Origin: Burkholderiales bacterium
Lineage (GTDB): Bacteria; Pseudomonadota; Gammaproteobacteria; Burkholderiales; Burkholderiaceae_C
NCBI GenBank assembly: GCA_016192425.1
Contig: JACPUE010000004.1
Location: forward strand, 124,001 to 188,000
Length of the DNA stretch: 64,000 nucleotides
Direction: 5' to 3'
The translations under genes and the position numbers were made by a program. The notes beneath the pieces are model-generated. The model saw only the letters and a list, made by a program, of their open reading frames with translations, searched no databases and had not been told where the DNA came from. This document shows, in pieces, positions 55,903 to 64,000 of the stretch (position 1 is its first letter; each line of letters opens with the position of its first letter).

Positions 55903-56910
55903 ATGAACATCGTGATCCTCGACGACTACCAGGATGCGGTGCGTAAACTGCACTGCGCGACCCGCCTCGACGCCTTCTCGGCCAAGGTCTATACCAACAC
56001 CGTCAAGGGCTTGGGGCAGCTTTCGGTGCGGCTCAGGGATGCCGATGTCATCGTGCTGATCCGCGAGCGCACGCACATCACACGCCAGCTGGTCGAAAAA
56101 CTCCCCCGGCTCAAGCTGATTGCCCAAACCGGCCGCATCGGTCCGCACATTGACGTGGCAGCATGCACCGAACGCGGAATCGCCGTGGCCGAAGGGGTCG
56201 GCTCGCCCGTGGCACCTGCCGAACTGACCTGGGCCCTCATCATGGCCGCCGTGCGGCGCCTGCCCCAGTACATCGCCAACCTCAAGCACGGAGCCTGGCA
56301 ACAGTCAGGCCTCAAGGCTGCCAGCATGCCGCCCAATTTTGGGCTTGGCAGCGTTTTGCGGGGCAAGACGCTGGGAATCTGGGGCTACGGCAACATCGGC
56401 CAGATCGTGGCGAACTACGGCAAGGCCTTTGGCATGAACGTGCGCATCTGGGGCAGCGAAGCCTCGCGTGCCAAGGCCTTGACCGACGGCTACCAGGTGG
56501 CATCGCAGTGCGAGGAATTCATGGCGCAGTGCGACGTGGTATCGCTGCACCTGCGCCTGTGTGACGCCACGCGCGGCATCGTCACGCTGGAAAGGCTTTC
56601 ATCCATGAAGCCCACGGCCTTGCTGGTCAACACCTCGCGCGCCGAACTCATCGAGCCCGACGCCCTGATCGCGGCCCTCAACCGGGGTCGCCCGGGCATG
56701 GCGGCGGTGGACGTGTTCGAGAGCGAGCCCATCCTGCAGGGCCATGCCCTGCTGCGGCTGGAAAACTGCATTTGCACGCCCCACATCGGCTATGTGGAGC
56801 AGGACAACTACGAGCTGTACTTCGGTGCGGCATTCGACAACGTGGTGAACTTCATCAAGGGCACGCCCACCAACATCGTGAACCCTGGCGCGCTCCAGGT
56901 GCGGCGCTGA
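55903..56910 (+). CDS. D-2-hydroxyacid dehydrogenase family protein
   Basis: 335 residues from the ATG at 55903. The NAD-binding motif is LGIWGYGNIGQIVANYGKAF near 163. ALLVNTSRAELIEPDALIAA near 243 and the catalytic His in CICTPHIGYVEQDNYELYF near 290 are typical of the D-isomer specific 2-hydroxyacid dehydrogenases (SerA-like). Substrate not determined. The start MNIVILDDYQDAVRKLHCAT resembles a subgroup often annotated as phosphoglycerate dehydrogenase-like. Confidence 0.88.
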   Translation: MNIVILDDYQDAVRKLHCATRLDAFSAKVYTNTVKGLGQLSVRLRDADVIVLIRERTHITRQLVEKLPRLKLIAQTGRIGPHIDVAACTERGIAVAEGVGSPVAPAELTWALIMAAVRRLPQYIANLKHGAWQQSGLKAASMPPNFGLGSVLRGKTLGIWGYGNIGQIVANYGKAFGMNVRIWGSEASRAKALTDGYQVASQCEEFMAQCDVVSLHLRLCDATRGIVTLERLSSMKPTALLVNTSRAELIEPDALIAALNRGRPGMAAVDVFESEPILQGHALLRLENCICTPHIGYVEQDNYELYFGAAFDNVVNFIKGTPTNIVNPGALQVRR

Positions 56911-56943
56911 AAGCCGCGCAGCAAGCAGTTGCTGCCCGCCCCA

Positions 56944-56979
56944 CAAAAAAAAACGGCTTGCCGAGCGGGAAGCCGTTTT
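56944..56979. terminator. Terminator between hydroxyacid dehydrogenase and livJ-type gene
   Basis: AAACGGCTT and AAGCCGTTTT form the stem. On the minus strand nine T follow, a strong terminator for the binding-protein gene; on the plus strand four T follow. Confidence 0.8.
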
Positions 56980-57023
56980 CATGGCCCGCAGGCGACCAGC
57001 CTGCGGGGGTGCACTCAAAACAA

Positions 57024-58154
57024 TCAGTTCAGAGGCGTCTTCTTGCCGTCCACGTACTTGTACAGGGTGATGGCGGGGTTCTTCATTTCGCCGTTGTCTT
57101 CGAAGGCGATGGAAGCGGTCACGCCCTTGAAGTTGGACTTGCGGATTTCAGGCGTGTAGACCTTGGGATCGACGGAGTTGGCGCGCTTCATGGCGTCCAC
57201 GAGCAGCATGGTCGCATCGTAGGTGTAGGGGCTGTACACCTGGAACTGGCCGGGGTACTTGGCGTCGTAGCGCTTCTTCCACTCCAGGCCGCCAGGCATC
57301 TTGGCCAGCGATGCACCGCCTTCAGCGCAGACCACGTTGGTCAGGGTCTTGGCGCCAGCAGCCAGCTTGGCGATTTCAGAGGTGCAAACGCCGTCGCCAC
57401 CGAAGTACTTGACGTCAGCCATGCCCAGTTGCTCCATCTGGCGCAGCATGGGGCCGGCCTGGGGATCCATGCCGCCGAAGAAGATGGCGTCAGGCTTCTT
57501 GGCCTTGATGGCCGTGAGGATGGCCATGAAGTCGGTGGCCTTGTCGTGCGTGAACTGCTCGTCCACCACCTTCATGCCCTTGGCCTGCGCCACTTTCTTG
57601 AACACGTCAGCCACGCCCTGGCCGTAGGCGGTGCGGTCGTCCACCACGGCAACGGTCTTGAGCTTGAGGGTTTCAGCCGCATAGGCTGCCAGGCCTGCAC
57701 CCAGGGAGTTGTCGGTGGCGATGATGCGGTGCGTGGTCTTGTAGCCGGGCTTGGTCAGGTTGGGGTTGGTGGCAGCGCCCGTGATCATGGGAATGCCGCA
57801 GTCGTTGTACACCTTGGACGCGGGGATGGTGGTGCCCGAGTTCAGGTGGCCGACCACGCCAACAACCTTGGAGTCGCACAGCTTTTGTGCTGCGGCGGTA
57901 CCTTGCTTGGGATCGGCTGCGTCGTCTTCGCCCTGCAGTTCGAACTTGATCTTCTTGCCACCGATCGTCACACCCTGGGCATTGAGGTCTTCAATGGCCA
58001 TGCGGGCGCCGTTTTCGTTGTCCTTGCCGTAGTGGGCCTGGGCACCGGAAATCGGGGCCACGTGACCGATCTTGACCACCTGCTCTTGTGCAGAGGCCAT
58101 GCCAGCGACAGCCGCGATAGCGGCAACTACGGTCAGTTTCAACTTCAATTGCAT
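57024..58154 (-). CDS. livJ: Branched-chain amino acid ABC transporter substrate-binding protein
   Basis: 376 residues with a signal peptide (KLTVVAAIAAVAGMASAQE). The Leu/Ile/Val-binding family fold follows: VKIGHVAPISGAQAHYGKDN, AMIEDLNAQGVTIGGKK-like segment and PMITGAATNPNLTKPGYKTT. It is a periplasmic receptor for branched-chain amino acids or related ligands. No permease or ATPase genes flank it in the window. The symbol is by family; the exact ligand is not established. Confidence 0.88.
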   Translation of the reverse strand: MQLKLKLTVVAAIAAVAGMASAQEQVVKIGHVAPISGAQAHYGKDNENGARMAIEDLNAQGVTIGGKKIKFELQGEDDAADPKQGTAAAQKLCDSKVVGVVGHLNSGTTIPASKVYNDCGIPMITGAATNPNLTKPGYKTTHRIIATDNSLGAGLAAYAAETLKLKTVAVVDDRTAYGQGVADVFKKVAQAKGMKVVDEQFTHDKATDFMAILTAIKAKKPDAIFFGGMDPQAGPMLRQMEQLGMADVKYFGGDGVCTSEIAKLAAGAKTLTNVVCAEGGASLAKMPGGLEWKKRYDAKYPGQFQVYSPYTYDATMLLVDAMKRANSVDPKVYTPEIRKSNFKGVTASIAFEDNGEMKNPAITLYKYVDGKKTPLN

Positions 58155-58287
58155 AGGATTCTCCAGTAAAGAATGGACGCTGAGAGGCTTGTTTTATTCT
58201 CAACGGGCGTGAAGGTACATCATTTTTTCAGCCCCAAATACTAGGGAACACGATAGCCATTAGAAAAAATTGGGCACGGCAAGCAAA

Positions 58288-58800
58288 TCAAGCGGAACCG
58301 GGGTGGCTGGCCAGCTCATCGGCAACCGCTTCATAGACCGATTGGCGCACCACGGACTCCACTTCCTCGCGCAGCCTGGGCAGCACGGAACGTGTCTGCT
58401 CCTGCACCACATGGGCGATGGCTTCGCGCAAGCGCTTCTCCAGCAGCACATCCACCCGCTGCATCACGCGGTGCACCATCATTTCTTCAAATCCGTCGGG
58501 CAGGGTCGGCACCGGGGGCTTGCCGGCTGTGACAGCGCGGGCCACGGCCACAGGCGTGGCAGCAGCCGTTGCCGCCTTCACGGGCGCCGGTGCCGACACA
58601 ACGCCTGCGGGACGCGGCACCGCAGGGGCTACCGGCGGCGGCACAGGGTGTGTGGCCGCAGCCACCGGTGCGCGCGGTGCCGCAGCGGGTGCCACCGGCC
58701 GGGCTGGTGTCGAAGCGGCGCTCTCGGGCACGACCTCGGTAAGGGTGGGGACGAAACGCGGCGGAGTGCGCGCAGGTGGGCGGGTGGGAGGCGTGTTCAT
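58288..58800 (-). CDS. Hypothetical Pro/Ala-rich protein (DUF2486-like)
   Basis: 170 residues from the ATG complementary to 58798-58800. The N-terminal two thirds is low-complexity, rich in Pro, Ala and Val (PRFVPTLTEVVPESAAS, then PA repeats). The C-terminus is a helical, charged region (VDVLLEKRLREAIAHVVQEQ, RLREEVESVVRQSVYEAVAD), probably a coiled coil. It follows holC by 1 bp in the pepA-holC operon. The layout resembles DUF2486 proteins found beside holC in other Burkholderiales; function unknown. Confidence 0.65.
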   Translation of the reverse strand: MNTPPTRPPARTPPRFVPTLTEVVPESAASTPARPVAPAAAPRAPVAAATHPVPPPVAPAVPRPAGVVSAPAPVKAATAAATPVAVARAVTAGKPPVPTLPDGFEEMMVHRVMQRVDVLLEKRLREAIAHVVQEQTRSVLPRLREEVESVVRQSVYEAVADELASHPGSA

Positions 58801-58801
58801 C

Positions 58802-59239
58802 TCAAACGGTTTTCTGACCCAGGTCGTGTTGCACGGGCTCGTGCCCAAGTTCGCGGTAACACCGCCAACGCTGGCGGGCCCGCTGCTTATCGTGCTCATC
58901 GTCTGCACTGACCACTTCCACCACCTGGGCAAATGCGGCCCAGCCTTCGGGCACATCGTGGCAAAGGTTGAGCAACATGTCGCGGCAGGCAAGGGCCTGC
59001 CCCGGCAAGGCCAGGACGATGCGCGAGGCCTGCAGCAGCGCAGGGTCTGCGCTGTCTGCACGGCAATGGGCGACAAAGTCCTGCGGCGCCATGTTCCAGA
59101 GCATGGAATCCACCTGCTCCAGCACCTCTGCAGGCCCGACGATGGCCAGATGGCGCTGCGCCCGCAGGGCTTTGCGGGCGACCCGGCAGGCATGCGCCAG
59201 CCGGTCGGGCACCTGGGTGTGGAACGTGATGTCAGGCAT
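58802..59239 (-). CDS. holC: DNA polymerase III chi subunit
   Basis: 145 residues. The start MPDITFHTQVPDRLAHACRV and the later LLNLCHDVPEGWAAFAQVVE with RWRCYRELGHEPVQHDL fit HolC. Chi links the clamp loader to single-strand-binding protein. It lies 8 bp downstream of pepA, the common arrangement. Confidence 0.9.
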   Translation of the reverse strand: MPDITFHTQVPDRLAHACRVARKALRAQRHLAIVGPAEVLEQVDSMLWNMAPQDFVAHCRADSADPALLQASRIVLALPGQALACRDMLLNLCHDVPEGWAAFAQVVEVVSADDEHDKQRARQRWRCYRELGHEPVQHDLGQKTV

Positions 59240-59247
59240 CTGCGCTT

Positions 59248-60756
59248 TCAGGCGGCAGTTGCCGAGGGGCTTTTCCTGCGGCGTGCCGTGGATGGCGCAC
59301 TGGCGCTGGATGCGCCGGCCGTGGCGCGCTCCAGCAGGTAATGCACCAGCAGGCCCACCGGGCGCCCGGTGGCGCCCTTGGCGGCCCCGCTCTTCCAGGC
59401 GGTGCCTGCAATGTCCAGGTGGGCCCAGGGCTGTTCTCCCGCAAAGCGCTGCAGGAATTTGGCCGCGGTGACCGACCCCGCAGGCCGGCCTGCCACGTTG
59501 GCCACGTCGGCAAAGTTGGTCTTGAGCCCGTCGGCGTAATCCTCATCCAGCGGCATGCGCCAGCAGGGGTCGTCGCTCGCCTCGCCCGCCGATTGCAGCG
59601 CTGCCGCCAGAGCGTCGTCGCTGGCAAACAGGCCGCTGCGTACGCCGCCCAGCGCAATCACGCAGGCGCCCGTGAGCGTGGCGATGTCGATCATGGCCGC
59701 AGGCTTGAAGCGCTGCGCATAGGTCAGCGCGTCGCACAGCACCAGCCGGCCTTCGGCGTCGGTGTTGAGAATTTCGATGGTCTGCCCGCTCATGCTGGTG
59801 ACCACATCGCCCGGTTTGATGGCGCGGCCATCGGGCATGTTCTCGCAGGCGGGAATCAAACCCACCACGTTGATGGCGGGCTGCAGCTCGGCCAGCGCTC
59901 TGAACACGCCCAGCACGCTGGCCGCGCCGCACATGTCGAACTTCATTTCGTCCATCTCGGGCGCGGGCTTGATGGAAATGCCGCCGGTGTCAAAGGTGAT
60001 GCCCTTGCCCACCAGCACCACCGGCGCCTGGGTCTTGGCGGCACCCTGGTAGCGCAGTTCGATGAAGCGCAAGGGCTCCTCGGCGCCCCGCGCCACCGCC
60101 ATGAAAGCACCCATGCCCAGGCGCGCCACCTCGGCAGGCCCCAGCACCTTGCACTGGATGCCTGGGTGCTTGGCCAGCGCCTTGGCCGCCTGTGCCAGCA
60201 AGCTGGGCGTGGCGTGGTTGGCGGGACGGTTGCCCCATTCACGGGCCAATTCCACCCCCAGGGACACCGCCGCCGCCCGCTCGAACGGCACAGCCAGCGC
60301 ACGCGCATCGTGCACGCCCACCACCACCCGCGCCAGGGTACGCGCCTCGACCTTGGGTTTGGTGGCGGTGTACACATAGCTGGCCTGCGCCACGCCGCGC
60401 ACCACGGCTTCGACAGCGGCCGCGCTGGACTCCCCCGCCAGGCAGACCACGGCGCGTTTGGGCGCTCCCAGTTTGAGTGCAGGGGCCACAGCGGCCCAGG
60501 CCTGGCGCACGGCGCGCGCGTCGCCCGCACCCACGCCTGCCAGCACCACACGCCGCGCGGCCACGCCAGCGGCCTGGTACAGCTGCAGGCTCTTGCCGGG
60601 CTTGGTGTCCAGATCCTTGGCCTTGAGCGCCTGGGCCACCACAGCGCCCAGCGCGTCCTTGCCTGGCGCAAACCCCTCGGGCACCAGCAGCACCAGCAGG
60701 TCACACTTCTCGGCGGCGGCCTGCGCCACATTCATGGTCTTGAGTTCAAAGTTCAT
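59248..60756 (-). CDS. pepA: Leucyl aminopeptidase (cytosol aminopeptidase)
   Basis: 502 residues from the ATG complementary to 60754-60756. The metal and active-site segments VLVGKGITFDTGGISIKPAP, MKFDMCGAASVLG and the signature NTDAEGRLVLCDALTYAQRF are intact. A two-metal M17 peptidase that removes N-terminal residues from peptides. The gene is divergent from lptF, with only 23 bp between the two starts, so the promoters must lie inside the opposite coding sequences or overlap. Confidence 0.96.
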   Translation of the reverse strand: MNFELKTMNVAQAAAEKCDLLVLLVPEGFAPGKDALGAVVAQALKAKDLDTKPGKSLQLYQAAGVAARRVVLAGVGAGDARAVRQAWAAVAPALKLGAPKRAVVCLAGESSAAAVEAVVRGVAQASYVYTATKPKVEARTLARVVVGVHDARALAVPFERAAAVSLGVELAREWGNRPANHATPSLLAQAAKALAKHPGIQCKVLGPAEVARLGMGAFMAVARGAEEPLRFIELRYQGAAKTQAPVVLVGKGITFDTGGISIKPAPEMDEMKFDMCGAASVLGVFRALAELQPAINVVGLIPACENMPDGRAIKPGDVVTSMSGQTIEILNTDAEGRLVLCDALTYAQRFKPAAMIDIATLTGACVIALGGVRSGLFASDDALAAALQSAGEASDDPCWRMPLDEDYADGLKTNFADVANVAGRPAGSVTAAKFLQRFAGEQPWAHLDIAGTAWKSGAAKGATGRPVGLLVHYLLERATAGASSASAPSTARRRKSPSATAA

Positions 60757-60779
60757 AATCACCCTTTTCCTTCGAACCA

Positions 60780-61874
60780 ATGTTATTCGATTCATCCATC
60801 CGCAAGGAGTTGGCGCGCAGCTTTGGCGCCACCCTGGTGGTGCTGGTCACCGTGGTCATGACCATGATGCTGATCCGCACACTGGGCCAGGCAGCACGCG
60901 GCAATGTCAATCCCTCCGATGTGATGCTGGTCATGGGCTTCACGGTGCTGGGCCAGTTGCCCACCATCCTGAGCCTGAGCCTGTTCATTGCCATTGTGGG
61001 CACGCTCTCGCGCATGTACCGCGAGAGTGAAATGGTCATCTGGTTTGCCAGCGGCAGGGGGCTGTCCAGCCTGCTGCGCCCGCTGTTGCGTTTTGCCTGG
61101 CCGGTCATGCTGGCGGTGGGCGTGCTGTCGCTGGGGGTGTGGCCCTGGGCCAACCGGCAGATCCAGGATCTGCGCGTCCAGTACGAGCAGCGCAGCGACA
61201 TCGACCGCATTGCACCGGGGGAGTTCCAGGAGTCCGCCAATGGCCGCCGGGTTTTCTTCATCGACAAGGACAGCCCCGATCCGCAGTCGGCCAGCAATGT
61301 GTTCATCGTGACCAATGACGCCAAGGGCGAGGCCGTCACCTCGGCACGCAGCGCACGCATGGAAGTGCGCAACGGCGAACGCGTGGTGGTGCTCAACCAG
61401 GGCCAGCGCCTGGAAACCCCTGCCGACCAGTCCGGCACGCGCATCAGCCAGTTCGAGGAGTACAGCACCCGCATCGGCCAGGCGCCGCCCAGCACGCCCG
61501 ACGAAACGCAGGCCAAGTCGCGCACCACGCTGCGCCTGATCGAAGACCCCCAGCCCGTGTACCTGGCAGAGCTTGGCTGGCGCCTGGGGCTGGCACTGGC
61601 CGCCTTCAACCTGGTGCTGCTGGCCCTGGGCCTGGCCAGCGTGAACCCCCGGGCCAGCCGCAGCGGCAACCTCATGCTGGCGCTGTTCACCTTCATCGTG
61701 TACTACAACTTCATGACGCTGGGCCAGAGCTGGGTGGCCGCAGGCAAACTGGGCCTGCCCACCTACATGGCCTTGTTGCACGGCGGAACCTTCGCCCTGG
61801 CCGCCCTGGTGCTGGCCGTGCGCCACAACCACTGGAGCCCGGCATTTCTCTGGACACGGAGGGCCCAGGCATGA
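60780..61874 (+). CDS. lptF: LPS export ABC transporter permease LptF
   Basis: 364 residues. Helices near the N-terminus (ATLVVLVTVVMTMMLIRTLG, VLGQLPTILSLSLFIAIVGT), a periplasmic beta domain (about 130-260) and three C-terminal helices follow the LptF/LptG layout. Together with LptG and LptB2 it extracts lipopolysaccharide from the inner membrane. Overlaps lptG by 4 bp. Confidence 0.94.
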   Translation: MLFDSSIRKELARSFGATLVVLVTVVMTMMLIRTLGQAARGNVNPSDVMLVMGFTVLGQLPTILSLSLFIAIVGTLSRMYRESEMVIWFASGRGLSSLLRPLLRFAWPVMLAVGVLSLGVWPWANRQIQDLRVQYEQRSDIDRIAPGEFQESANGRRVFFIDKDSPDPQSASNVFIVTNDAKGEAVTSARSARMEVRNGERVVVLNQGQRLETPADQSGTRISQFEEYSTRIGQAPPSTPDETQAKSRTTLRLIEDPQPVYLAELGWRLGLALAAFNLVLLALGLASVNPRASRSGNLMLALFTFIVYYNFMTLGQSWVAAGKLGLPTYMALLHGGTFALAALVLAVRHNHWSPAFLWTRRAQA

Positions 61875-62974
61875 AAACCATCCGCAAACTGATCCACCGC
61901 GAGGTGATCGGTGCCGTCGCATTCGTCACCTTCGGTTTTCTGGCGCTGTTCTTCTTTTTCGACCTGGTGGACGAGTTGCGCTGGGTCAACCACAGTGCCA
62001 CACCGGGGTACGACATCTCGCTCGCCGTGCTGTACGTGGCACTGAGCATCCCCAGCCACCTGTACGAACTGCTGCCCATCACCGTGCTGATCGGCACGAT
62101 TTTCGTGATGGCACGGCTGGCGCAAAGTTCGGAATTCACCATCATGCGCACCAGCGGCCTGGGGCCGGGCCGCGCGCTGCGTGCCCTGCTGAGCCTGGGC
62201 CTGGGCTTTGTGCTGGTCACGTTTGCGGTGGGCGACTATCTGGCGCCGCTGAGCGACAAGGCCTCGCAGCTTGTCAAGGCACGCGCCCAGGGCCGCCTGA
62301 GCACCGGCGCCACCGGCGCCTGGCTCAAGGAACGCCAGGGCGACCGCTCTTTTGCCGTGAATGTGCGTGCATTGGACGGGGACGGCAACATGCAAGGCGT
62401 GCGCATTTTCGAATTCGATGCCCAGGGCCTCATGGCCGCGCAGATCACCGCACCCAGCGCCCGTTTCGCCGCAGGAGCCTGGATGCTCCAGCAAGCGCGC
62501 CGCAGCGAATTCAAGGCCCAGCAGTCGCCCCAGGCCCACGTCACCCAGGAGCCCTCCCCCGAGCTGCGCTGGAACACCACCATCACCGCCGACATGGTGG
62601 CTGCCGCCGTGCTCAAGCCCGACCGCATGGCCACCATCGACCTGTTCCAGTACATCAGCCACCTCAAGGACAACAGCCAGTCTGCCCAGCGCTACGAGAT
62701 CGAGTTCTGGCGCAAGGTGTTCTACCCGCTGTCCTGCCTGGTGATGGTGGTGCTGGCCCTGCCCTTTGCCTACCTGCACTTTCGCTCCGGCTCGATTGCG
62801 GGCTATGTGTTCGGTGGCGTGATGGCGGGCATCAGCTTCTTCCTGCTCAACAACCTGTTCGGCTTTGCCGGCAACCTGCAGAACTGGTCGCCCTGGCTCA
62901 CGGCTGCGGCGCCGGGCATCATTTATTCGCTGGCGTCGCTGGCAGCCTTTGGCTGGCTGGTGCTGCGGCGCTGA
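61871..62974 (+). CDS. lptG: LPS export ABC transporter permease LptG
   Basis: 367 residues with the same YjgP/YjgQ layout: N-terminal helices (VTFGFLALFFFFDLVDELRW, LYELLPITVLIGTIFVMARL), a periplasmic jellyroll-type domain and C-terminal helices (LSCLVMVVLALPFAYLHFRS, GGVMAGISFFLLNNLFGFAG). Partner of LptF; its start overlaps the lptF stop. Confidence 0.94.
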   Translation: MKTIRKLIHREVIGAVAFVTFGFLALFFFFDLVDELRWVNHSATPGYDISLAVLYVALSIPSHLYELLPITVLIGTIFVMARLAQSSEFTIMRTSGLGPGRALRALLSLGLGFVLVTFAVGDYLAPLSDKASQLVKARAQGRLSTGATGAWLKERQGDRSFAVNVRALDGDGNMQGVRIFEFDAQGLMAAQITAPSARFAAGAWMLQQARRSEFKAQQSPQAHVTQEPSPELRWNTTITADMVAAAVLKPDRMATIDLFQYISHLKDNSQSAQRYEIEFWRKVFYPLSCLVMVVLALPFAYLHFRSGSIAGYVFGGVMAGISFFLLNNLFGFAGNLQNWSPWLTAAAPGIIYSLASLAAFGWLVLRR

Positions 62975-62981
62975 CCCTCCC

Positions 62982-63362
62982 ATGACCACATCCACCCACG
63001 GCATCGTCCTGTTCGCGCATGGCTCGCGCGACCCGCTCTGGCGCGCGCCCATCGAGGCGGTGCAAGAGCACATCCGCACCCACTACCCCGGCGTGGCCGT
63101 GCGCTGCGCGTACCTGGAACTTTCCACCCCCGACCTGCCCCAGGCCGTGGAGGACCTGGCCGACCAGGGTGCCACGGCCATCACCATCGTTCCCATGTTC
63201 CTGGGCACCGGCAAGCACGCGCGCGAAGACCTGCCGGTGCTGGTGGCCGGCCTGCGCCAACGCCACCCCCAGGTGCAAGTGCATGTCCAAGCCGCCATTG
63301 GCGAAGACCCGCGCATGACGGCGCTCATGGCCCGCATTGCCTGCACACCGCCCGCGCAATAG
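62982..63362 (+). CDS. CbiX-like sirohydrochlorin/cobalt chelatase family protein
   Basis: 126 residues from the ATG at 62982. GIVLFAHGSRDPLWRAPIEA holds the metal-binding His near residue 13. ITIVPMFLGTGKHAREDLPV holds the second His near 79. Short single-domain CbiX proteins insert metal (Co, Ni or Fe) into sirohydrochlorin. The next gene is a CysB-type regulator of sulphate assimilation, which fits a role in sirohaem supply for sulphite reductase. Confidence 0.85.
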   Translation: MTTSTHGIVLFAHGSRDPLWRAPIEAVQEHIRTHYPGVAVRCAYLELSTPDLPQAVEDLADQGATAITIVPMFLGTGKHAREDLPVLVAGLRQRHPQVQVHVQAAIGEDPRMTALMARIACTPPAQ

Positions 63363-63405
63363 ACGATTGCAGCATAATGATGCGACTTTTTAGCTGCATC
63401 TGGAT

Positions 63406-64000
63406 ATGAACCTGCACCAATTCCGCTTCGTCCAGGAAGCCGCGCGCCGCAACCTGAACCTGACCGAAGCCGCCAAGGCGCTGCACACCTCGCAGCCGGG
63501 GGTCTCCAAGGCCATCATCGAGCTGGAGGGCGAGTTGGGCGTGGAGATTTTTGCGCGCCATGGCAAGCGGCTGCGGCGCATTACCGAACCCGGCCAGCAT
63601 GTGCTGCGCAGCATCGAGCTCATCATGCGCGAGGTGGGCAACCTCAAGCGCATTGGCGAGCAGTACAGCGCCCAGGACAGCGGCACGCTCTCCATCGCCA
63701 CCACCCACACCCAGGCGCGCTACGTGCTGCCCGTGCCCGTGGCCAGGCTGCGCGAGGCCTACCCCAAGGTCAACATCAGCCTGCACCAGGCCACGCCGCA
63801 CGAGGTGGCGCGCATGGTGATCGACGAGGTGGCCGAAATCGGCATGGCCACCGAATCGCTGGCCGACTACCCCGAACTCGTCACCCTGCCCTGCTACGAA
63901 TGGCAGCACGTGCTGGTGCTGCCCCACGGGCACCCGCTGGCACAGAAAGAGCGCATCGGCATCGACGACATTGCGCACGAGCCGCTCATCACCTACCACC
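63406..64000 (+). CDS. CysB-type LysR regulator (partial)
   Basis: The first 198 codons are present and the gene runs off the right edge. The helix-turn-helix segment FRFVQEAARRNLNLTEAAKA with HTSQPGVSKAIIELEGELGV and the following FARHGKRLRRITEPGQHVL are characteristic of CysB/Cbl rather than general LysR proteins. It should activate sulphate assimilation genes with O- or N-acetylserine as effector. 43 bp separate it from the CbiX-like gene. Confidence 0.9.
   Translation, partial: MNLHQFRFVQEAARRNLNLTEAAKALHTSQPGVSKAIIELEGELGVEIFARHGKRLRRITEPGQHVLRSIELIMREVGNLKRIGEQYSAQDSGTLSIATTHTQARYVLPVPVARLREAYPKVNISLHQATPHEVARMVIDEVAEIGMATESLADYPELVTLPCYEWQHVLVLPHGHPLAQKERIGIDDIAHEPLITYH

Overview
The window looks like chromosome of a high-GC betaproteobacterium of the Comamonadaceae type (Acidovorax and relatives). 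Supporting signs are the gene orders exbB-exbD-lpxK-trm112-kdsB-adk and pepA-holC beside lptF-lptG, a chromosomal integron with a betaproteobacterial-style integrase, and a short dispersed repeat (a GATAGCTGC...GCGCTTG motif) found between and inside genes. Family names come from recognising motifs by eye. No database search was run.

Layout. 0-0.9 kb: isochorismatase-like hydrolase (cut by the window edge) and a small exported protein. 0.9-2.2 kb: a degenerate integron (attC, one cassette, attI, 34-codon intI stub). 2.2-6.8 kb: a PRPP-synthetase-like/AMP-phosphorylase-like pair, an NlpC/P60 hydrolase, a cyclase-domain protein and a small hydrophobic protein. 6.8-8.4 kb: tryptophanase with a possible Trp-rich leader peptide. 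8.4-14.4 kb: a probable Fur-controlled operon of an ABC exporter and a TonB-dependent receptor. 14.4-20.2 kb: GMC oxidoreductase with its small subunit, flavodoxin-like protein, LysR regulator, EamA transporter and patatin. 20.2-24.2 kb: a second integron with six cassettes, an IS110 remnant at its far end and an internally deleted integrase. 24.3-29.8 kb: valine/isobutyrate catabolism with its LysR regulator. 29.9-31.3 kb: an AT-richer two-gene insert. 31.4-45.1 kb: a two-component system and a complete selenoprotein formate dehydrogenase module (fdhGHI, fdhE, selA, selB, selC), followed by a GcvH-like/DsrE-like pair. 45.1-64 kb: mostly core genes (icd, DUF192, sodB, xseA, exbBD, lpxK, kdsB, adk, asparaginase, lexA, hydroxyacid dehydrogenase, livJ-type binding protein, holC, pepA, lptFG, cbiX-like, cysB-like).

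How it fits together. The sigma54 response regulator and its kinase are divergent from the formate dehydrogenase operon. The shared gap holds a -24/-12 promoter and two GACAWATTGTC palindromes, which suggests direct control. The FdhG UGA codon at residue 196 is followed by a hairpin whose bulged U17 and loop G23-U24 fall where they do in the E. coli fdhF SECIS. SelA, SelB and tRNA-Sec are encoded just downstream, so the module appears self-contained.

The most unusual content is the pair of same-orientation integron platforms about 21.5 kb apart. All seven cassette products appear to be membrane proteins without a recognised family, and two of them look like diverged homologues of each other. 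Both integrases appear dead.
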